Part shown: positions 13,525-19,509 of the stretch, piece after piece | How positions within the stretch are numbered: the stretch's first letter is position 1 | Layout: each line of letters begins with the position of its first letter | Assembly: GCF_037389425.1 (NCBI RefSeq) | Contig: NZ_JBBHKR010000038.1 | Span: 1 to 19,509 of the forward strand | DNA: 19,509 nucleotides | Source: Stygiolobus sp037389425 | GTDB taxonomy: Archaea; Thermoproteota; Thermoprotei_A; Sulfolobales; Sulfolobaceae | Direction: 5' to 3' | The notes under the pieces: generated by a model | Seen by the model: the letters and a program-made list of their open reading frames with translations, nothing else | The model's database searches: none | What the model was told of the DNA's origin: nothing | Program-made: the position numbers and the translations under genes

Positions 13525-14803
13525 ATATGAGACTGAGTTTAGTGAGTTTCCTAAGGAGTGGGAAGTAAAGAGATTAAGCGAGATTGCTGAACTACAGAGG
13601 GGTTTAAGTTATAGTGGTAGTGAGAAGTCAAAGGATGAAATTCCAGACGGTTATCTTTTCCTTACTTTGAATAGCGTCAAGGAAGGCGGAGGGTTAAAGG
13701 AAGATGGATGGACGTGGATTAAAAGCGATAGGTTAAAGGAGAGGCATTTCGTAAGGGAAGGAGATATAGTAATAGCAAACACTGAGCAATCTAAGGATGG
13801 TTCATTAATAGGTTCTCCTGCAATTGTTCACTTTCCTGAATTGTATAAAAAGGATAAAGCAGTATTTTCACATCATATATCTAAGTTACTCCTTAAGGTC
13901 AGTAATTTAGATGTTAATTTCTTATTCTATTACTTGAGCTTTGTCCAACCATTAGCAAGAAAATATCATACTGGAACTGGGGTATGGGGACTCAACGTAG
14001 ATTCTTGGGCTAAAGATTTATTAGTTCCTATACCTCCCCTAGAGGAACAAAAGAAGATCGTAGAAATTCTCAATACTGTAGATTTTATAATTACAGATAC
14101 AACAAATTTAATTGAAAAATTAAGAGTAACAAAAGAAAAGACATTAAATTTACTAATTACTGGAAAGATATGGCATAAAGAATTTGAAGATACAGAGATT
14201 GGAAAGATACCAAAGAATTGGGAAGTAAAAAAATTAAAAGATATTATTATATATAGGAAAGGAATTAAACCTAAAGAACTTTACATTAAAAAAGTGAATG
14301 ATAATTATCTTCCATATCTAACCGCTGAATATTTAAGAGGCGAATCTGAACCAAAATATGTCAATCCGAATGAAAATAAGATAATTGTTGCTGAACCGGA
14401 AGATATACTTATGATATGGGATGGGTCAGGAGCAGGTGATTTATTTATAGGATTTAAAGGTATAGTTGCCTCTACGTTTGTATGTATAAAATGTAATAAG
14501 AATATTATTTATCCTAAATACTTATATTATTATCTCTTAAAAAAAGCTGAAACTCTTAAACAAAGAACTAAAGGAACAGGTATACCACATATAAATAAAG
14601 AGACTTTTGAGAACTTATTAGTCCCCATCCCCCCATTAGAAGAACAGAAGAAAATAGTAGAAATACTTTCAACAATTGATAACAAAATTGAGACTGAAAC
14701 AAAATATTTAGATTATATGAAGAAATTGAAAGAAAAATTATTAGCGGCCTTAATGACAGGCAAGATAAGGGTAAATTCGATCGCAATAGGCGACCTCAGA
14801 TGA
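13517..14803 (+). CDS. hsdS: Type I restriction-modification specificity subunit (HsdS)
   Basis: A 428-aa subunit that recognises the split DNA target of the type I enzyme. It is built as two half-repeats: FPKEWEVKRLSEIAELQRG (11-29) opens target domain 1 and IPKNWEVKKLKDIIIYRKG (231-249) opens target domain 2. Each is closed by a conserved helical spacer beginning LLVPIPPLEEQKKIVEIL (168-185 and 367-384, identical 18 residues) and ending in LxxLxTGKI. The spacers pair as an antiparallel coiled coil that bridges two HsdM. The two target domains are unrelated in sequence, so the target is asymmetric; it cannot be predicted. TTG start overlaps hsdM; the stop TGA 14801-14803 overlaps the hsdR ATG as ATGA. 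No second hsdS or inverted repeats for switching. Confidence 0.96.
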   Translation: MTEYETEFSEFPKEWEVKRLSEIAELQRGLSYSGSEKSKDEIPDGYLFLTLNSVKEGGGLKEDGWTWIKSDRLKERHFVREGDIVIANTEQSKDGSLIGSPAIVHFPELYKKDKAVFSHHISKLLLKVSNLDVNFLFYYLSFVQPLARKYHTGTGVWGLNVDSWAKDLLVPIPPLEEQKKIVEILNTVDFIITDTTNLIEKLRVTKEKTLNLLITGKIWHKEFEDTEIGKIPKNWEVKKLKDIIIYRKGIKPKELYIKKVNDNYLPYLTAEYLRGESEPKYVNPNENKIIVAEPEDILMIWDGSGAGDLFIGFKGIVASTFVCIKCNKNIIYPKYLYYYLLKKAETLKQRTKGTGIPHINKETFENLLVPIPPLEEQKKIVEILSTIDNKIETETKYLDYMKKLKEKLLAALMTGKIRVNSIAIGDLR

Positions 14804-17800
14804 GGCCAGAGATTTCGGTGGATCATAAGTACTTTATGGAGAATATCGAAAAACTAGGATGGAAAAATATTACCAATTCTTATCCTGATCTTAAAGAACA
14901 TAGTATCTCTCCGTCCTATATCATAGAGGAAGAACTAGATAAAAAAATAAAAGAGATAAACAGGGATATATTTGATAAGCTATCTAATGGCGATATAAAT
15001 AAGATCTTGTATGAAATAAAAAGAAAGATTCAAAATTCTACTTTATCGGAATTTTCGAATTATATAAAACACGGTATAACTGTTGAAAACCCAGCGGATC
15101 CATCTACTCTCCTTAATATAAAACTCATTGATTATGATAACGTGTCCAAAAATTCATTTATTTATGCTCATGAATTAAGGTTTAAAGGTATTAAGAGTGA
15201 TGAACCTGATTTTACGTTGTTCATAAACGGGATCCCTTTAGTTTTGGCGGAAATAAAGAGTGAAGCACTTCCAGATTCAGTAGAAGAGGCATTAAAGCAG
15301 CTTTCAAGGTATGAAGAAGAAGTTCCGGAACTTGCCAAAATTGTTCATATAGGATTGGCTATCGGCATGAAAAAGGGTTATGTTCCTATATTTCCTAACT
15401 ATAATCACGAGAGTAGGGTTAAGAATCTTCAAGTTTGGAAGGTTAATGGTAAAGAGAATATATACAACCTCTTAGATCCCAAAGTTCTACTTAATTTTAT
15501 CAAATATTATGTTTTCGTTCTTAAACAAGATAATGATTACTTTAGAATAGCAGCAAGATACAATCAATATTTTGCTGGCGAAAAAGCTTTTGAGAGAATA
15601 AAAGAATATTTAGATAGAAGGTCCAGTAAGAATAAAGGACTAATATGGCATTGGTTAGGAAGCGGTAAAACTTATACAATGTTCTTTATCGCATATAGAT
15701 TCCTACTTAATTACTCTGATAGATTTCCTATAGTTTTCATGGTCGTAGATAGGAAAGACTTAGAGAGACAACATGTTGACAGTATCTCTAAAATAGATGA
15801 TTATTTCTTAAATCAGTATAAAAACATTAACTTGATTAACAGTATTAATCAGCTTCATGATATAATAAGACAGATTAAAGAATCTGAATTTAATATTAGT
15901 AAGAGTCCACCACGTGGTATTTATATAGTGACAATACAGAAATTCCAAAAAGGAGACATTGAAAATGAGGAGAGGGAAGGAATAATTAATCTTCTTTGTG
16001 AATTGAAAGATGAATATTTGAATTATCTTAAGACTTCAAATCCGTTAGAATACGAAAGGATAATGAGTAGGCTTTCGGAACTTAATGATAAGGCTAAAAT
16101 TGAGGAATGTGTCAAATTAGGGGCTTCTAAGAAAATGGAGATTTTATTTCTAATAGATGAAGCTCATAGAAGTCAATATGGTAGTCTGGCTTCCGTTAGA
16201 AAATTAGTTTTTCCAAAAGCTATAAGCTTCGGTTTTACTGGAACTCCTATTTTCAAAACGGACTATAAGGATACAATAAAAGAGTTCTCTTATCCAGAGT
16301 CAAAAGAATATTATCTAGATGCGTATTTCATAAACAATTCGATTGAGGACGGCTTTACTCTAAAAATAATATACAAATCTATTACCGAAGGAAAAGATGG
16401 AATAAAGTTTAAGTTAGATGAGAAAACGCTGAAAGAGTACATCGATGAATACCTTAAGAGAGAGAAAGATAGGGGTGAAGATATCAGTGAGTATTTAGAG
16501 GGAGATGTAAAAATTTCTGATGATGAGTTAAAGAGAGTAATAAATCAGATTAAGGTTTTCTTATTAAACCCCAACAGGATAGACGCGTTAGCTAAATATA
16601 TTGCTGAATCAATTTTAGTTGATACCCAAACCATAGACTTTATCAAAGACCTTAAGGATTTATCTAAATTAAACTTATCTAAATTCAAATTTAAGGCCAT
16701 GATTGTTATGGCTAACAGAAAAGCGTGTGTATTGATGAAAAGGGCTCTTGATAAACACCTCGTGGACTTATATGGCGAACAAGCCAGAAATTGGTCAGAA
16801 ATTGTTATGACATATAAATATAATGAGAGCGATCAAGACATTAAACAATACATGGAGGAGCTAAGAAAAAAGTATGGCATTAATGATTTTGATGAAATTA
16901 ATAAAATAATTCAAGATAATTTCAAAAACTTGCCAGATCCCCGAATTCTCATCGTAACTGATATGCTCATAACAGGGTTTGACGCACCGCAATTAAGAGT
17001 AATGTATTTAGATAAACCCATTTATGGCCATAAATTACTACAAGCTATCGGAAGAGTCAATAGACCAGCACCCGGTAAGGAGTCTGGTTTAGTTGTAGAT
17101 TCTATTGGACTTCTGTCAAACTTAAGGGACACATTAAATAATTATAACTTATTACTATCTCAGGACGACCGGATTCTAAATGGTCTAAAAGAAGTTTTAA
17201 AGGATGAGGAGAGTGAGGAAACTAGTTTTAAGGCATTCTTAGAGGAGATCAAGAAGGAATTAAAATCATTGAAAGTTAATAACGAAGATTTAAGTATTGA
17301 CTTGGATGAACTAAGAAATGACATAAAAAGACAAGAGAACTGGGTTGTTAAATATGAAGATAAGATAAAGAAGATAGCATTTTATTATGATTTACCAAAT
17401 ATTCGATTTGTAACAGAAATCGATGAGAACATTATAAAGGAGCTCTCTCACTCAAAAGTTTTAGTTAATAAATTAGCAGCTATAGTGAAGTTTTATAACT
17501 CTCTGAGCCCTTCATCAGCCGCATCTGCAAAAATAATTTACAAGGAAGACATAGAGACAATTAAAATACTACTGAGACTCATATACAAATACTTAGGTAA
17601 AAACGTATCTAGAAAATCACATAAGTTACTAGAGGAAATTTTAGATTTAATTTACAGCAAATCCGAAGTATCTCCCTTCAATGAAGACGATTGGGCAATT
17701 ATTGATAAAGATTTTATAAGAGATATCGATAAAATTGAAGAAAAAGAAAGTAATGATAACGTTTATGCATTTTTCATGTTGATCACGAGGAAAATAACAA

Positions 17801-18285
17801 ATGATGATAGTGATCCTTTCTATAAGAAAATTTTAGAAATACTTGATAAACTGAAAATGGAGTGGATTACGAGAAAGCAAAGCACAAAGGACGTTCTTGA
17901 GAAATTAAAAACTATTTATAACCAGATTTTGGAATACTCGGAAAAAATTACTAAAATGAATAAATTGGACAAAATATTATATTCATTAAAATATACATTG
18001 ATAGAAGAATTTGGAAATAGTTGTAATAATATCAGTTTTAATAATTTAAGAAAGTGCTTAGAAAGAATAGAGGAAGCAATTAGTAACAAATCTCCTAAAG
18101 ACGCTGAATATTATATAATTAGTAAAAAGAGCGAACTAACCATTAATTTAATTTCGGATATTTATGAAAACTGCCGGAATACCGTGGATATCATAAAAGC
18201 GGCTGAATATGTTAGAAACCAAATGCTCGATGATCTAAAATCTCAAATAATGAGGTGGTTATATGGAAATAACGAGACAGAATAA
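14800..18285 (+). CDS. hsdR: Type I restriction-modification endonuclease/translocase subunit (HsdR)
   Basis: An 1161-aa motor and nuclease subunit that pumps DNA by ATP hydrolysis and cuts unmodified DNA far from the target. Domains in order: PD-(D/E)xK nuclease with Asp137, Glu151 and Lys153 (EPDFTLF then LAEIKS); helicase domain 1 with Walker A GSGKT (287-291) in GLIWHWLGSGKT, DEAH (453-456) and the GFTGTP motif; helicase domain 2 with TDMLITGFDAP and motif VI QAIGRVNR (748-755); then a long helical C-terminal region (about 800-1161) that docks on the modification core. All catalytic residues are present. ATG 14800 is coupled to hsdS by ATGA; the 3' end overlaps the next gene by 23 bp. Walker A is preceded by Trp-Leu rather than the common Thr-Gln, a mild oddity. 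Confidence 0.96.
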   Translation: MRPEISVDHKYFMENIEKLGWKNITNSYPDLKEHSISPSYIIEEELDKKIKEINRDIFDKLSNGDINKILYEIKRKIQNSTLSEFSNYIKHGITVENPADPSTLLNIKLIDYDNVSKNSFIYAHELRFKGIKSDEPDFTLFINGIPLVLAEIKSEALPDSVEEALKQLSRYEEEVPELAKIVHIGLAIGMKKGYVPIFPNYNHESRVKNLQVWKVNGKENIYNLLDPKVLLNFIKYYVFVLKQDNDYFRIAARYNQYFAGEKAFERIKEYLDRRSSKNKGLIWHWLGSGKTYTMFFIAYRFLLNYSDRFPIVFMVVDRKDLERQHVDSISKIDDYFLNQYKNINLINSINQLHDIIRQIKESEFNISKSPPRGIYIVTIQKFQKGDIENEEREGIINLLCELKDEYLNYLKTSNPLEYERIMSRLSELNDKAKIEECVKLGASKKMEILFLIDEAHRSQYGSLASVRKLVFPKAISFGFTGTPIFKTDYKDTIKEFSYPESKEYYLDAYFINNSIEDGFTLKIIYKSITEGKDGIKFKLDEKTLKEYIDEYLKREKDRGEDISEYLEGDVKISDDELKRVINQIKVFLLNPNRIDALAKYIAESILVDTQTIDFIKDLKDLSKLNLSKFKFKAMIVMANRKACVLMKRALDKHLVDLYGEQARNWSEIVMTYKYNESDQDIKQYMEELRKKYGINDFDEINKIIQDNFKNLPDPRILIVTDMLITGFDAPQLRVMYLDKPIYGHKLLQAIGRVNRPAPGKESGLVVDSIGLLSNLRDTLNNYNLLLSQDDRILNGLKEVLKDEESEETSFKAFLEEIKKELKSLKVNNEDLSIDLDELRNDIKRQENWVVKYEDKIKKIAFYYDLPNIRFVTEIDENIIKELSHSKVLVNKLAAIVKFYNSLSPSSAASAKIIYKEDIETIKILLRLIYKYLGKNVSRKSHKLLEEILDLIYSKSEVSPFNEDDWAIIDKDFIRDIDKIEEKESNDNVYAFFMLITRKITNDDSDPFYKKILEILDKLKMEWITRKQSTKDVLEKLKTIYNQILEYSEKITKMNKLDKILYSLKYTLIEEFGNSCNNISFNNLRKCLERIEEAISNKSPKDAEYYIISKKSELTINLISDIYENCRNTVDIIKAAEYVRNQMLDDLKSQIMRWLYGNNETE
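18252..18257 (+). promoter_or_regulatory. Shine-Dalgarno site of the YgjP-like gene
   Basis: GAGGTG followed 5 nt later by ATG 18263, placed inside the end of hsdR. Supports translation of the small protein from the same mRNA. Confidence 0.6.
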
Positions 18286-18613
18286 ATTAGATAGAATAAA
18301 GAGTAGAGCATTAGAGCTAATAAAGAATGTAACTATTATTAATATCAAAGCTAAAAAAATGAAATCAATAGCATATTATGACTGGAAGAACGATTCAGTA
18401 ATTATAAATGAGAACGTGTTGGACACTCTTAGTGAAGGTTGCCTTACATATATTGTAGTCCATGAACTCATACACAGAATAACCAGAACGAGAAATCATG
18501 ATGCGAGATTCCTAACTAAGCTTATCTCGATATATGATTTAAGCAATATTATTAAATATGAAACTGAAATAACAGCCTTTAGTATATCAAATCACATTTC
18601 TAGAGATTATTAA
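18263..18613 (+). CDS. YgjP/SprT-like HExxH metal-dependent hydrolase, hsd operon partner
   Basis: A 116-aa minimal zincin-like protein: substrate-side strands (SIAYYDWKNDSVIINENVL), then the zinc site VVHELIHRI with His67, Glu68 and His71, and a third ligand, His79, in TRTRNHDARF, the spacing seen in YgjP/DUF45 (M48-like) proteins. Such small HExxH genes often sit at the end of type I restriction operons; their job there is not settled and may be proteolytic control of HsdR or of another subunit. It overlaps hsdR by 23 bp and has a good Shine-Dalgarno site, so it is made with the restriction enzyme. About half the length of E. coli YgjP-type proteins, lacking the N-terminal beta domain. Cytoplasmic, no signal peptide. 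Confidence 0.82.
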   Translation: MEITRQNKLDRIKSRALELIKNVTIINIKAKKMKSIAYYDWKNDSVIINENVLDTLSEGCLTYIVVHELIHRITRTRNHDARFLTKLISIYDLSNIIKYETEITAFSISNHISRDY

Positions 18614-18648
18614 GATTATTTTTAATTTATGTTTTTAATTTCAAGCCA

Positions 18649-19036
18649 ATGCCAGGAATTCAGAAATTAGACGATAAGATAGGAGAAGAAATTGAGAAAA
18701 TGATAGTAAATTGAGGTTATCAAGGACAATCTAAGCATAATATTAAAGGAAATTTTTATAAGAGATGAGGAGGATTTGAGAATCCTTGCAATTTGGGATA
18801 AAAGAGATGATATTCTCTGCATGTTTAATATTCAGGACGTGATATCATTTTTTATTAAACAACCAATTTCATTTTCTGATGAAGGTATTATTAAAATAGG
18901 TAAATATATTACTATACAAAGAAAAGGTGGTAACGGAAGTCGTATTAAAAAACCTAAAATAGACCCCACTCATCCAGGCAACCAACTGCAGTTTAAATTT
19001 AAGCCCAAAAGTGTGGGAGTGATTGCAGAGATGTGA
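18649..19036 (+). pseudogene. Frameshifted small gene with QRKGG...QLQFK motif, restriction-enzyme-like C-terminus
   Basis: ATG 18649 (MPGIQKLDDKIGEEIEKMIVN) has a TATA-like TTTTTAAT (18619-18626) at leaderless distance and stops at TGA 18712-18714. One base on, the frame from 18710 is open to 19036 (IEVIKDNLSIILKEIF, DEEDLRILAIWDKRDD, IKIGKYITIQRKGGNG, NQLQFKFKPK). A single +1 shift at 18709-18713 therefore joins both into one protein of about 129 aa. The end pattern TIQRKGG...NQLQFK resembles, from memory, C-terminal segments of several type II restriction endonucleases (QRKGGD...LQFK). Its place after hsdMSR fits a restriction-related gene. A TTG at 18776 behind GAGGAGG could still give an 86-aa product. 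Identity uncertain; frameshifted by mutation, error or recoding. Confidence 0.5.
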
Positions 19037-19044
19037 GCTCCGTG

Positions 19045-19150
19045 CCTTTGGGCTCGAAAGAGTCCCATGACCCACCTGTGGTTAAGGGCTAAGTCCCTAC
19101 ACTCGATCATGAATGAACATAAAATGATTGAAATGAAAGTGTAGGGACAA
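19045..19150 (+). ncRNA. Second orphan structured RNA, IS200/IS605 right-end-like
   Basis: Seen: hairpin GGGCTC-GAAA-GAGTCC (19050-19065) with a GNRA tetraloop; a CCCACCTGTGGTTAAGGG stretch (19071-19088) able to form a small stem; and a perfect 10-bp stem TCCCTACACT (19094-19103) / AGTGTAGGGA (19138-19147). Inside that lies CGATCAT (19104-19110) / ATGATTG (19124-19130, one G-U), followed by AATGAAAGT (19132-19140). The segment at 2794-2859 has the same plan: outer stem, inner hairpin, AATGAAAGT running into the outer 3' strand, with different paired bases. Retention of pairing with changed sequence argues for RNA structure. No transposase nearby. Likely a relic or guide RNA of a TnpB element; inferred. 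Confidence 0.5.
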
Positions 19151-19192
19151 ACGGTCAGTTTCGATGCTAATTTGATCTTTTTCCCGAATTCT

Positions 19193-19509
19193 CTATAGGA
19201 CGCTATAATTATCCATACCAAGATAAACTGCTTTCCTATTAACTTCATTAAGGGAATCGAGAAGCACACTTTCGTCTACAAAGTCCCGCAATTTACCTAC
19301 TGAGAGCATAGTCCCGACCAATACCGAATTTACAGCCTTAATGTTTCCTGCTTTCAGGGCCAACTCTTCAGCGTCAATTACCACGACCGTCTTTATGTAT
19401 TCCTTAACTAGTCTGATGATGTCGTCAATGGTAGGTAAAGACACTTTCGGGATAGCTGGTCTCTGTATTTTCGTATTCATTATAAATATACCAGAGGTAC
19501 TACTGGCGT
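19193..19509 (-). CDS. 2-oxoacid:ferredoxin oxidoreductase gamma-domain subunit, partial
   Basis: The 3' part of a gene whose frame is open to the right edge of the window (the codons before ATG 19480 read ASSTSGIFI), so the start lies outside. Seen: GIFIMNTKIQRPAIPKVS, then VVVIDAEELALKAGNIKAVNSVLVGTML and the tail SLNEVNRKAVYLG. This is the typical second half of the gamma domain of pyruvate/2-oxoacid or indolepyruvate ferredoxin oxidoreductase (DA-x-x-x-A-x-x-x-G followed by N-x-x-LxG). These enzymes oxidise 2-oxo acids to acyl-CoA with ferredoxin as acceptor in the cytoplasm. The GxGGQG-containing first half is not in the window, and which substrate type cannot be decided. It ends at TAG 19193-19195, convergent with the preceding region. 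Confidence 0.8.
   Translation of the reverse strand, partial: ASSTSGIFIMNTKIQRPAIPKVSLPTIDDIIRLVKEYIKTVVVIDAEELALKAGNIKAVNSVLVGTMLSVGKLRDFVDESVLLDSLNEVNRKAVYLGMDNYSVL

Noticed and set aside
14029..14700. Nucleotide-level repeat between the two halves of hsdS as a switching system
   Set aside because: The repeat encodes the normal conserved spacers of HsdS; there is no second hsdS cassette or recombinase beside it to support phase variation.
18869..19269. Two minus-strand frames opposite the frameshifted gene and the second structured element
   Set aside because: They are antisense to better-supported features, share no family pattern and have no promoter at a useful distance.

Overview
The window reads as a stretch of a thermoacidophilic crenarchaeon of the order Sulfolobales, most like Sulfurisphaera/Sulfolobus/Acidianus. 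This is an inference from four things: AT-rich DNA, genes with a TATA box about 25 nt upstream of a start codon (leaderless mRNAs), an IS607-type element of about 1.9 kb, and a protein-L-isoaspartate methyltransferase of the Sulfolobus type. No rRNA, tRNA or CRISPR array was seen.

Left part (1-2500): two housekeeping genes diverge from a 41-bp shared promoter. One is pcm (minus strand), whose C-terminal tail is cut off by a one-base frameshift. The other is a GH15 glucoamylase/trehalase-type glycosidase (plus strand), interrupted by one in-frame TAG. Next (2680-3130) lies an orphan, strongly structured RNA-like segment resembling the 3' end/omega-RNA of an IS200/IS605-type element, abutting the C-terminal remnant of a membrane-protein gene.

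Toxin cluster (3130-5090): a unit of about 700 bp is repeated three times. Each unit carries a RelE/ParE-like toxin gene on the plus strand. Facing it, with its 3' end overlapping the toxin gene, is a 47-50 codon ORF on the minus strand with its own TATA box. The small ORFs are conserved in protein pattern and could be antitoxins. The third toxin has lost its C-terminus through a 5-bp deletion that leaves the small ORF intact. This convergent overlapping arrangement is the best candidate here for an undescribed system.

Transposon region (5423-8439): an MFS transporter gene is split by an IS607-family element (serine recombinase TnpA plus TnpB). Rejoining at the GG dinucleotides restores the frame exactly. 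TnpB has Gln where the third RuvC aspartate normally sits.

Defence region (8660-19036): a VapBC pair (minus), a decayed second VapBC (plus), a Crn1-type cyclic tetra-adenylate ring nuclease (minus), a membrane-protein remnant, then a complete type I restriction-modification operon hsdM-hsdS-hsdR followed by a small YgjP/SprT-like HExxH protein, all overlapping or translationally linked. After it comes a frameshifted small gene with a motif I associate with some restriction endonucleases, then a second orphan structured RNA-like segment that shares AATGAAAGT and fold architecture with the first. The right edge holds the 3' part of a 2-oxoacid:ferredoxin oxidoreductase gamma-domain gene running off the window. 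Overall this is an accessory/defence island, with several decayed genes, set between housekeeping genes.
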